Part shown: positions 26,224-34,748 of the stretch, piece after piece
Layout of the letters: each line of letters begins with the position of its first letter
Position numbering within the stretch: the stretch's first letter is position 1
From: Streptosporangium album
GTDB lineage: Bacteria; Actinomycetota; Actinomycetes; Streptosporangiales; Streptosporangiaceae
Direction: 5' to 3'
NCBI RefSeq assembly: GCF_014203795.1
Contig: NZ_JACHJU010000006.1
Coordinates: 186,001 to 250,000, forward strand
DNA: 64,000 nt
Notes under the pieces: model-generated
Database searches by the model: none
What the model saw: only the letters and a program-made list of their open reading frames with translations
Told to the model about the DNA's origin: nothing
Translations under genes and position numbers: made by a program

Positions 26224-27330
26224 ATGCGTTACGAGATCGACGTGGACGTTTGCCCGGGTTATCCGGTGAGCTGGCAGGCTGCTGCCCTCAACGCGGTGAT
26301 GCGGGGCACCCTCAAACCGATCTCCGGTCTGCTGCTGAGGGCCGATGTCGGTGTCGTGGCGGCCTCCCGCCTCTTCGGGCTGGCGGGGAGGATGCGCCTC
26401 CCCCTGCCCGACCACGTGAGCGTGGGGCAGGAACAGGTCGGGACGTGCTCGGGTGAGTGGGTCCGCGCGGGCCGGGGGCTCGACGGAGGCGCCGATCGGG
26501 AACTCGACGAGAGCCGGGTGCTGCTGTACTTCCACGGAGGCGGTTACTTCTTCTGTTCTCCGGCGACGCACCGGCCGATCACCTGGCGCCTGTCGGCCGC
26601 CGCCGGCTGCCCGGTGCTGGCCGTCGACTACCGCCAGTGCCCGGCCCACACGCTGGCCGAGTCCCTCGAGGACGCGATCGCCGCCTACCTGTTCCTGCTG
26701 GAACGCGGTTACGACCCGGCCCGCATCCTGTTCGCCGGCGACTCCGCCGGCGGCCATCTCACTCTGGTCACGCTGCTGGCGCTACGCGGCAGGGGGTTGC
26801 CGTTGCCCGCCGCCGCGGTGTGCCTGTCGCCGTGGACCGACCTCACCGATGTGTCCCGCCGGGCCAACCGCCTGGTCGACCCGCTGATCCCGGCGGGCCG
26901 TGTCGACTGGCTCGCCCGCCGCTGGACCGCCTGTCTCGATCCTCGTGATCCGCTGGTCTCTCCGGTCTTCGGTGACTACAGCGGCCTGCCGCCGCTGATG
27001 ATCGTCACCGGCTCCACCGAGGTCCTCCGCGACGAGGGGCGTCGTGTCGCGGAGCGGGCCCGCGCCGGCGGGGTCCCGGTGACCTACGAGGAGTGGCGCC
27101 GCATGCCCCACGTCTTCGCGATCCTCGCCGACCTCGTCCCCGAGGCCCGTCGGGTCTTCTGGCACATCGCCCGCTTTCTCGGCGCCGTGCGGGAGCTCTC
27201 CGCCGGGAACGCTCCGGCGCGGGAGCCCGCGGCGCCGGACCTCTCCGCGGAGAGCGTTCCGGAACGGTCCGACGCCGGTGCCGTCGCGGCAGGGAAACCG
27301 CCCGCGCGGTCCGGCTCCGCGGCGGCGTGA
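26224..27330 (+). CDS. alpha/beta hydrolase, hormone-sensitive-lipase family esterase
   Basis: This 368-residue esterase has the HSL oxyanion motif HGGGYF (about residue 104), nucleophile elbow GDSAGG (about 180), the acid region DPLVSPVFGDYSGLPPLMIVTGS, and the catalytic His in MPHVFAIL. A Pro/Ala/Ser-rich tail of about 50 residues follows the catalytic domain and has no recognised domain. The start at 26224 is chosen because GGAGG lies 7 bases upstream; longer in-frame starts back to 26119 lack a site. The natural substrate, probably a small acyl ester, is unknown. It starts beside the decayed permease, on the other strand. Confidence 0.88.
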   Translation: MRYEIDVDVCPGYPVSWQAAALNAVMRGTLKPISGLLLRADVGVVAASRLFGLAGRMRLPLPDHVSVGQEQVGTCSGEWVRAGRGLDGGADRELDESRVLLYFHGGGYFFCSPATHRPITWRLSAAAGCPVLAVDYRQCPAHTLAESLEDAIAAYLFLLERGYDPARILFAGDSAGGHLTLVTLLALRGRGLPLPAAAVCLSPWTDLTDVSRRANRLVDPLIPAGRVDWLARRWTACLDPRDPLVSPVFGDYSGLPPLMIVTGSTEVLRDEGRRVAERARAGGVPVTYEEWRRMPHVFAILADLVPEARRVFWHIARFLGAVRELSAGNAPAREPAAPDLSAESVPERSDAGAVAAGKPPARSGSAAA

Positions 27331-27518
27331 CAGGGCATGGCTCTCCGGTCACGCCGGCACATCCAGTATCACGACATGTCCTGGACATCACCGGTGGCTT
27401 ACCGCGAGGGATCATTCGCCTTACCTGTCATAACCCTTGTGACAGGTCGGAGGCGAAGCTCCCTTGGATACCGCCACAGTGTGCTTGCCGTAGCCGGTAC
27501 ACGAGAGGTTCATCCAGG

Positions 27519-29111
27519 ATGGCGCGTGGCGGAACTGGTCCCATAAGCGGCATGCCGCCCGGTGTGCGGCCGCTGACCGTCGGGGACCCGGTCATCATCG
27601 GCCGCTACCTTCTGCTGGGCCGTCTCGGCGCCGGCGGCATGGGCGTGGTCTACCTTGCCGAACACCCGCAAGGTGGGGTGGTAGCCCTGAAGACCCCGCA
27701 TCCGGTGCATCTCAACGATGCCACGCTCCGCGCTCGTTTCGCTGAGGAAGTGGAATTCTCCCGGCGAGTCATCCCTTTCTGCACCGCCGCCGTGGTCGAG
27801 GACGGCACCGACCGGGGCCGGCCCTACCTGGTCTCCGAATACATCCCCGGGCCGGCGCTGTCCCAGGTGGTGTCCGCCTGGGGGCCGCTGACCCCGGACC
27901 TCGCCTACGGCGTCGCACTCGGGGTGGCCGCCGCGCTGGTGGCCGTGCACGAGGCGGGGCTGGTCCACCGCGACCTCAAGCCCGGCAACGTTCTGCTGTC
28001 GGCCACCGGGCCCCGGGTGATCGACTTCGGCATCGCCAGGGACGTGGACGCCCTTGCCATGCACACGCAGGCGGGGCAGGTCATGGGGAGTCCCGGCTGG
28101 GTGGCTCCGGAACGGCTCACCGGTGGTGTCGCGCTGCCCGCCTCCGACGTCTTCGCCTGGGGATGCCTGATCGCCTATACGGCCACCGGCCACCATCCCT
28201 TCGGTGCCGGCGAGCCCGACGGGCTGGCCCGGCGCGTCATGGTCGAGCCGCCCCGTGTCGCCTCGGTGCCGGCCCTGCTGCGTCCGGCTGTCGAGGCCTG
28301 CCTGGCCAAGGACCCCGCGTACCGGCCCCGGGCCGCCGACCTGCTCGGCGCGCTGCTCGCGGCGGGTGGCGTGGGCGAGCCGTGGGATCTCCGCGTCGCG
28401 GTCGCCGAGGTGCTGGCCGAGATCTGGACACCGGTGCCCCATCCGCCCGGGGGCGGTCACGTGCGGCTCGTTCCCGCGGGACCGGTGCCGGAGCAGCCGC
28501 CGACGTCCGCGAAAACCTCCCGGCGGGCGGCGCCGCGCAAGGGTGCTCACCTGTCGCAGGCGAGTTTCGCGGCGCTGGCCACGGTGTCCATGGCGGCCGT
28601 CACGGTGGTCGCCGCGGGCAGCGGCGGCAGCGGCAGCGGCGGGGCCGGTGTCGACGGCGGCCCCGCCGCCCCCCAGCAGGTGCCGATGGTGGTTCCCGTC
28701 CAGGAGACGACCCTCGGTTCCACCTCCCGAGGTCCCCGCCTGCCGGGGGACAGGCCGCAGACCACGCCGCCGGTGACGCCCTCCACGGTCCGGGTCACCA
28801 CGACCCACACCGTCTCGGTGCCCCCGCTGGGCGACTATCACGGCAAGCCCCGGCCGGACCGTCCGCGGGGCGGTGACGACCCGTCGGAGGAAGGTGAGCC
28901 GCAGACCTGCGCGGATGGGATGGGGAAGGGCCGCGGCAAGGGCCGCGACAGGGACTGTCCCACGACGCCGGCCAGCCCGAGGCCCTCGCCCTCCTTCACC
29001 CAGATTCCGCAGACCGGAGAGGGGGAGAGCCCGGTCCCCTCGCCGGTGCCGTCCGCGACGGCAACCCCGCCCCCGCCGAGCATGAGTCCCTCGATGCAGA
29101 TCGGTGACTGA
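27519..29111 (+). CDS. membrane Ser/Thr protein kinase (PknB type)
   Basis: This 530-residue Hanks-type kinase has the glycine loop LGRLGAGGMGVVYLA, catalytic Lys in VALKTP, HRDLKPGN loop, DFG in VIDFGIARD, the activation segment MGSPGWVAPE and the SDVFAWG helix. The C-terminal half is a basic juxtamembrane region, one membrane helix (SFAALATVSMAAVTVVAAG, about residue 345-363) and a long Gly/Pro/Thr/Ser-rich extracellular tail without PASTA or other known sensor domains. The tail is low complexity and may interact with the cell wall. The ATG at 27519 is preferred; an ATG at 27552 is possible. About 190 bases of moderately AT-rich sequence precede it. Confidence 0.92.
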   Translation: MARGGTGPISGMPPGVRPLTVGDPVIIGRYLLLGRLGAGGMGVVYLAEHPQGGVVALKTPHPVHLNDATLRARFAEEVEFSRRVIPFCTAAVVEDGTDRGRPYLVSEYIPGPALSQVVSAWGPLTPDLAYGVALGVAAALVAVHEAGLVHRDLKPGNVLLSATGPRVIDFGIARDVDALAMHTQAGQVMGSPGWVAPERLTGGVALPASDVFAWGCLIAYTATGHHPFGAGEPDGLARRVMVEPPRVASVPALLRPAVEACLAKDPAYRPRAADLLGALLAAGGVGEPWDLRVAVAEVLAEIWTPVPHPPGGGHVRLVPAGPVPEQPPTSAKTSRRAAPRKGAHLSQASFAALATVSMAAVTVVAAGSGGSGSGGAGVDGGPAAPQQVPMVVPVQETTLGSTSRGPRLPGDRPQTTPPVTPSTVRVTTTHTVSVPPLGDYHGKPRPDRPRGGDDPSEEGEPQTCADGMGKGRGKGRDRDCPTTPASPRPSPSFTQIPQTGEGESPVPSPVPSATATPPPPSMSPSMQIGD

Positions 29112-29279
29112 GGGGGCCCGCCCGGCTCCGGCGGGCCGGTGATCGCCGTCTGTTCCCCGAGCCGCCGGCCGGTTCCGGAGTGATCATTTTTCCTTGATCG
29201 TCACCGCATGGACGGGCCACGGTGCAAACTGGTGCATCCGTTATGGTGGTCGGCGCATATCGAGTCAGGGGGAAGACCG

Positions 29280-30095
29280 ATGGACGGGTCCGTGTCCGGG
29301 GCGGTGGAGCTGAGCGGGGTCGGCGTGCGGGCGGTCGGGCGCACCCTGCTGGCCGATATCGACTGGCGGGTGGAGTATGGCCAGCACTGGGTGGTGCTCG
29401 GGCCCAACGGGGCGGGCAAGACCACCTTGCTGTCGCTGCTGGCCGCCGTACGGCATCCCACCGAGGGGGTCGCCACCGTGCTCGGCCAGCGGCTGGGCCG
29501 GGTCGACCTGAGGGAGTTGCGCCGCCACATCGGCCTGGTCGCGGCCAGCCAGCGGCTCGTCGACGAGGAGTTGCTGGAGGAGGAGGGGGCCACCGCGCAC
29601 ACCGTCGTGCTGACCGGTCACACCGGGACCAGCGCCCCCCTGTGGGACCGGTACGGCCCGGCGCAGCACGAGCGGGCCCACACGCTGCTGGCGGACCTGG
29701 GGTGCAAGGATCTCGCCGACCGGCTCTTCCGTGTCTGCTCCCAGGGCGAGCGGGCCCGGGTCCGGGTGGCCAGAGCACTGATGGCCGACCCGGTGGTCCT
29801 GCTGCTGGACGAGCCGTTCGCGGGGCTCGACCTGCCTGCCCGTGAGGATCTGATCACCGCCGTGGAGGATCTGGCGGCGACCCGTCCGGCGCTGACCACG
29901 GTCACCGTCACCCACCATCTGGAGGAGGTTCCGGCCACCACCACCCATGCCCTGCTGATGCGCGACACCCGCGTTCAGACGGCCGGCCCGGTGGCGGAGA
30001 TCCTGACGGGCGAGAACCTGTCGGAGTGTTTCGGCAGGCGGCTGCGGATCGACAACCTCGACGGCCGCTGGTACGCCCGGGCCGTCCGTCGCTGA
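29280..30095 (+). CDS. ABC-type ATPase, ModF/YlmA-like, no permease nearby
   Basis: This 271-residue ATPase has Walker A (GPNGAGKTTLLSLLA), a Q-loop (HIGLVAASQRL), a variant signature CSQGERARVRVARAL (normally LSxGE), Walker B (VVLLLDEPFAGLDLPA) and the switch His (TVTHHLEEV). The pattern fits stand-alone cytosolic ATPases annotated as iron or molybdenum ABC ATPases in actinomycetes (YlmA type). A GGGGGAAG site lies just before the ATG. No permease or binding protein is linked, so the transport role is uncertain. Confidence 0.88.
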   Translation: MDGSVSGAVELSGVGVRAVGRTLLADIDWRVEYGQHWVVLGPNGAGKTTLLSLLAAVRHPTEGVATVLGQRLGRVDLRELRRHIGLVAASQRLVDEELLEEEGATAHTVVLTGHTGTSAPLWDRYGPAQHERAHTLLADLGCKDLADRLFRVCSQGERARVRVARALMADPVVLLLDEPFAGLDLPAREDLITAVEDLAATRPALTTVTVTHHLEEVPATTTHALLMRDTRVQTAGPVAEILTGENLSECFGRRLRIDNLDGRWYARAVRR

Positions 30096-30147
30096 GCCGT
30101 CCGTTTCCCAGGGAGATCGGTGCGCCGGCGGCGGGGTCCGCCTGTGG

Positions 30148-30180
30148 CCCCTGCCCGTGGTCGTCGCCCGCGGGCAGGGG
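30148..30180. terminator. hairpin terminator between convergent genes
   Basis: CCCCTGCCCG (30148-30157) pairs with CGGGCAGGGG (30171-30180) around a 13-base loop. It lies between the convergent ABC ATPase and HU genes. Confidence 0.75.
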
Positions 30181-30187
30181 AGCGCGG

Positions 30188-30475
30188 TCAGTCCTTTTTG
30201 CGCTGGCGGATGAGGCCCATGAACCCGGGGCTCGGCTTGAACTTCGCCGTCCAGGTCTCGTCGATCTCCAGGGGCTCACCGGTCTGCGGGTTGCGCCCGG
30301 TCCGTGCCGGCTTGTGCACGATCTCGAACGACCCGAAACCGGGGATCGCCACCTTCTCCTCGGCCGCCACGGCCGTCTGGATGGTTCCCAGGATCGCGTC
30401 CAGGGCCGCGGCGGTCTGCCGCCTGCTGAGCCCCGCCTCGGCCGCGGCCTTCTCGATCAGCTCGCGCTTGTTCAT
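30188..30475 (-). CDS. HU-family nucleoid DNA-binding protein
   Basis: This 95-residue protein is a near-textbook HU: MNKRELIEKAAAEAGLSRRQ, the GFGSFEI beta hairpin, and the DNA-binding arm with ARTGRNPQTGEPLEI. Instead of the usual short end, the C-terminus reads FKPSPGFMGLIRQRKKD, a short basic extension, but the long Lys/Ala-rich tail of mycobacterial HupB is absent. The start at 30475 matches the family; no clear Shine-Dalgarno is visible before it. It bends and compacts DNA as a dimer. Confidence 0.95.
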   Translation of the reverse strand: MNKRELIEKAAAEAGLSRRQTAAALDAILGTIQTAVAAEEKVAIPGFGSFEIVHKPARTGRNPQTGEPLEIDETWTAKFKPSPGFMGLIRQRKKD

Positions 30476-30595
30476 GAGGACAGTTAACGCTATTCCGGCC
30501 GTGTCCATCGAGCCCCGTCCCGCCCCGCGGCGTCGCCGGCGCGCGCCGGACGATCTGGTCCGGGCCGGCCCGTCGCCGGCCGGCGGCTGGGTGAC

Positions 30596-30635
30596 GGAGG
30601 GTGCCCGCCGCCCGGCCGGACGACGGGCACCCTCC
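30596..30635. terminator. 12-bp hairpin terminator
   Basis: GGAGGGTGCCCG (30596-30607) pairs with CGGGCACCCTCC (30624-30635). It sits 6 bases past the minus-strand small ORF ending at 30641, which supports that ORF being a real transcript end. Confidence 0.75.
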
Positions 30636-30640
30636 GCTGT

Positions 30641-30802
30641 TCAGCGGTCGGACTGGGCGGCCAGTCGTTCCGCCTCCTCGTGCAGGGCCTCAACAAGGAG
30701 AAGCTCCAGGCGGAGGACTTCGTCAACGAGGCCGTCCAGAACTCCCATACGGGCCTCCCTGTCTACTCCGACGTCCCGGGGGCCGCAGAAGTTCACCTCC
30801 AT
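30641..30802 (-). CDS. small helical protein (about 53 aa), unknown
   Basis: The frame reads MEVNFCGPRDVGVDREARMG and continues as a strongly amphipathic helix (VDEVLRLELLLVEALHEEAERL), a likely coiled coil. It is followed at once by a perfect 12-bp terminator on the same strand. A TTG-started extension to 30871 would overlap the next ORF. I do not recognise a family. Support comes from the terminator, codon bias and helix pattern only. Confidence 0.45.
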   Translation of the reverse strand: MEVNFCGPRDVGVDREARMGVLDGLVDEVLRLELLLVEALHEEAERLAAQSDR

Positions 30803-30848
30803 ATCGGATGGGACTCGGCTGTAACTCCTGCCGCTCGAGGCCCGATCA

Positions 30849-31073
30849 CTACGCCGCGACGAGCTCTCCAAGGTCCACGAGCCGTCCGACGTCGCGCACG
30901 TCCATGCAGTAGGCCAGCACGACCCGCTGCCCTCCGATCCGCTGGGTCACGCGCAGGAACGGCAGGTCATTGAGCATGATCGCCTCGACTTCTATGCCGT
31001 CGGGCCCTTCCCAGATACCCATGAGGTTGAGGTTACGAAGAGTCAGGTAAGGCCGGGGTAACCATCCGGGCAT
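30849..31073 (-). CDS. small conserved-looking protein (74 aa), unknown
   Basis: The frame encodes MPGWLPRPYLTLRNLNLMGI, then WEGPDGIEVEAIMLNDLPF and LRVTQRIGGQRVVLAYC, then MDVRDVGRLVDLGELVAA. It looks like a compact beta-strand protein with coding-type composition. A shorter start is possible at 31022. No Shine-Dalgarno is visible. It lies upstream of, and in the same direction as, the coiled-coil ORF ending at 30641, so the two may form a small operon ending at the 30596-30635 terminator. Divergent from mihF. Confidence 0.5.
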   Translation of the reverse strand: MPGWLPRPYLTLRNLNLMGIWEGPDGIEVEAIMLNDLPFLRVTQRIGGQRVVLAYCMDVRDVGRLVDLGELVAA

Positions 31074-31183
31074 ATCGTGATGGTCTGTGTCAAATGTGCC
31101 GGTTTCCCCTGGTTCGGCGATGATTAGCCGAGTCGCTGTGGGTAACAGGACGTCCCAATCCGAGTATTTGAGGAGAAGTCAAC

Positions 31184-31492
31184 ATGGCTCTGCCCAAGCT
31201 AACCCCCGAACAGCGTCAGGCCGCTCTTGCCAAGGCCGCCGAGACCCGTACGGCCCGCGCCAAGCTTCTGGCCGAGGTCAAGTCCGGGTCTGTGAGCCTT
31301 GAACAGCTGCTCGGCCGGGACGACGACATCGCCAAGCGCATCAAGGTGTCGCAGGCCCTGCGCGCGCTGCCGGGCATTGGCAATGTGAAGGCCGCGCAGC
31401 TCATGGAGGAGGCCGACGTGGACGAGGCCCGTCGTCTCGGTGGACTCGGCGCGCAGCAGCGTCGCAAGCTGATCGAGGCCGTCACCGGCTGA
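31184..31492 (+). CDS. mihF: actinobacterial integration host factor
   Basis: This 102-residue protein matches mycobacterial/streptomycete IHF (mIHF/sIHF): MALPKLTPEQRQAALAKAAE, long helix with RAKLLAEVKSG, then VSQALRALPGIGNVKAAQLM (the helix-two-turn-helix DNA-binding part) and the C-terminal RRLGGLGAQQRRKLIEA. It is an abundant, usually essential nucleoid protein that binds and stiffens or bends DNA and affects topology and development; it is unrelated to proteobacterial IHF. A good GGAG site precedes the ATG. Two hairpins follow. Confidence 0.96.
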   Translation: MALPKLTPEQRQAALAKAAETRTARAKLLAEVKSGSVSLEQLLGRDDDIAKRIKVSQALRALPGIGNVKAAQLMEEADVDEARRLGGLGAQQRRKLIEAVTG

Positions 31493-31523
31493 GGCGGCCG
31501 GTGACGGCCGTCTCGCGGGCCCG

Positions 31524-31567
31524 CACCGTCTGAACCACTCAGGACCGGGCGGACCGTTCAGACGGTG
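31524..31567 (+). terminator. 12-bp stem, long-loop hairpin after mihF
   Basis: CACCGTCTGAAC (31524-31535) pairs perfectly with GTTCAGACGGTG (31556-31567) across a 20-base loop, 32 bases past mihF. Confidence 0.5.
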
Positions 31568-31621
31568 GTGGCCGCCCTCCGGAGCCGGGCGACCGTTCAA
31601 GGAGCCGGCTGACGGAAGCGG

Positions 31622-31668
31622 GAGGCCCCGCCGTACGGACGTGGGGGGAGTCCGTACGGCGGGGCCTC
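31622..31668. terminator. bidirectional hairpin terminator, 19-bp perfect stem
   Basis: Arms 31622-31640 and 31650-31668 (GAGGCCCCGCCGTACGGAC and its complement) enclose a 9-base loop. It separates mihF from the convergent aceA. Confidence 0.9.
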
Positions 31669-31746
31669 GGTCGACGACCTGGTCGTCACGTCCACCCGGG
31701 GGTTCCCATGCCCTGGAAGTCCCCGGGCGGACGTGGTCCGAAGGGA

Positions 31747-33039
<1,293 letters not shown>

Positions 33040-33278
33040 TTTTCACTCCTTGTCGTCCCCTGGGTGCCTTGCTCTGAGTGTGCGCTCGGGCGAAATGGGT
33101 CAACAAGGCCGACCTTCCCGAAAAAACCTATTATTTTCTTGTATCGCTAATACTGACCGGTATTGGAGAGAGAAGAAATTAAGAGTTTGCGATATGGACT
33201 AGACCAATCCGGGCGGTTGGGGGTCGCGGGGGAGGGGAGGGGTGAAATAATCCTCGAAATTTCGTTTAGCATCGTGCT
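33040..33278. promoter_or_regulatory. aceA-ramB divergent promoter region
   Basis: This 239-bp gap is AT-richer than its surroundings, with runs such as AAAAAACC, TTATTTTC and GAAATTTCG. AGTTTGCGAT at about 33184-33193 contains the TTTGC core seen in corynebacterial RamB sites, and TATTGGAGAGAG lies upstream of it. The exact binding sites are not proven. Confidence 0.45.
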
Positions 33279-34748
33279 ATGGCATCCCTGGTCGGTGAAG
33301 AACCGCTGTCCTTGACGCAGGAGCTCGACCTCATCGCGTTCGGTCAGCGCCTGAGACACCTGCGCAAGCAGCGCGGGCTCACCCTCTCCGACCTGGGCGA
33401 ACGGGTCAGCCGCGCGCCGAGTCAGCTCTCCCTGCTGGAGAACGGCAAGCGCGAGCCGAAGCTGTCCCTGCTGAAGTCCCTCGCCGCCGCGCTCAACGTG
33501 CCGGTCGAGGAGCTGCTCCGCCGCCAGGCGCCCAGCCGCCGGGCGCAGCTGGAGATGGCGCTGGAGGAGGCGCAGCGCGACCCGCTGTACGCCGGACTCG
33601 GCCTGGCCAGGCTGAAGGTCTCCGCGCGCGTCCCCAACGACGTGCTCGAACACATCCTCGGCCTCTACGGCGAGCTGCGCTCACGCCAGGCGAAGGGCAC
33701 CGCCACCCCCGAGGAGGCGCGTGTCGCCAACGCCGAGCTCCGCCGCATGCAGCGTGAGCGGGGCAACTACTTCGAGGAGATCGAGAAGGCGGCGGCCGAG
33801 GCGCTCTCCGCGGTCGGCTACCGCGCGGGCGCGTTGTCGCAGAGCACCGTCCAAGCCCTGGTCACCCATTTCGGCTACACCGTTCAGACGGTCCAGGACC
33901 TGCCCCGCACGGTCCGCTCCATCACCGACCTGCGCAACCGGCGGATCTACGTCAAGCACGAGCAGCTCGGCATGCACACCCCCCGCACAATCCTGCTGCA
34001 GACCCTCGGCCACCTCGCCCTGGGCCATCACAAGCCCCGCGACTTCGCCGACTTCCTCCGCCAGCGGACCGAGGCCAACTACTTCGCCGCCGCCGTGCTG
34101 GTGCCCGAGGCCACCGCCGTGCCGTACCTGAGAGAGGCCAAACAGGACCGGGCGCTGAGTGTTGAGGACCTGCGGGACGTGTTCGCCGTCTCCTACGAGA
34201 TGGCCGCGCACCGGTTCACCAACCTGGCCACCCACTTCCTCGACCTGAGCTGCCACTTCGTCCGCAACAACGCCGGCGGGATCATCTACAAGGCCTACGA
34301 GAACGACGGCATCGTCTTCCCCGCGGACGAGCAGGGCGCCATCGAGGGCCAGCGGATGTGCCTGCAGTGGTCGGGGAGGCAGGTCTTCCACTCCCCGGAC
34401 AGGTTCTCCGTCTTCTACCAGTATTCGGACTCGCCGACCGGCACCTACTTCTGCGTCGCCCACGTCGACCCCTCGCGGGAGCGGGACTTCGCCATCACCC
34501 TCGGCGTGCCGTACCGCGAGTCACGCTGGTTCCGTGGCAGGGAGACCACCCACCGCACCAAGTCGGAGTGCCCCACCGGTGACTGCTGCCGCCGCCCGCC
34601 CGCCGAGCTCACCCAGCGCTGGGAGGGCTACGCCTGGCCGTCGGCGCGCGGTAACTCCCACGTCCTCGCCGCGCTGCCCCCGGGATCCTTCCCCGGTGTG
34701 GACGAGGCGGACGTCTACACCTTCCTGGAGCGTCACGCCGCCGAGTGA
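33279..34748 (+). CDS. ramB: RamB/ScfR-type XRE regulator of acetate/short-chain fatty acyl metabolism
   Basis: This 489-residue regulator has an N-terminal XRE helix-turn-helix (FGQRLRHLRKQRGLTLSDLGERVSRAPSQLSLLENGKR), a middle peptidase-like IrrE/ImmA fold with a degenerate HxxxH-type motif (TLGHLALGHHKPRDF, DFLRQRTEANYFAAAVLVP), and a C-terminal DUF2083/ScfR domain with Cys-rich CPTGDCCRRPP. The same architecture is found in corynebacterial and mycobacterial RamB. Its position, divergent from aceA, supports direct control of the glyoxylate bypass. Whether acyl-CoA is the ligand here is inference. Confidence 0.9.
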   Translation: MASLVGEEPLSLTQELDLIAFGQRLRHLRKQRGLTLSDLGERVSRAPSQLSLLENGKREPKLSLLKSLAAALNVPVEELLRRQAPSRRAQLEMALEEAQRDPLYAGLGLARLKVSARVPNDVLEHILGLYGELRSRQAKGTATPEEARVANAELRRMQRERGNYFEEIEKAAAEALSAVGYRAGALSQSTVQALVTHFGYTVQTVQDLPRTVRSITDLRNRRIYVKHEQLGMHTPRTILLQTLGHLALGHHKPRDFADFLRQRTEANYFAAAVLVPEATAVPYLREAKQDRALSVEDLRDVFAVSYEMAAHRFTNLATHFLDLSCHFVRNNAGGIIYKAYENDGIVFPADEQGAIEGQRMCLQWSGRQVFHSPDRFSVFYQYSDSPTGTYFCVAHVDPSRERDFAITLGVPYRESRWFRGRETTHRTKSECPTGDCCRRPPAELTQRWEGYAWPSARGNSHVLAALPPGSFPGVDEADVYTFLERHAAE

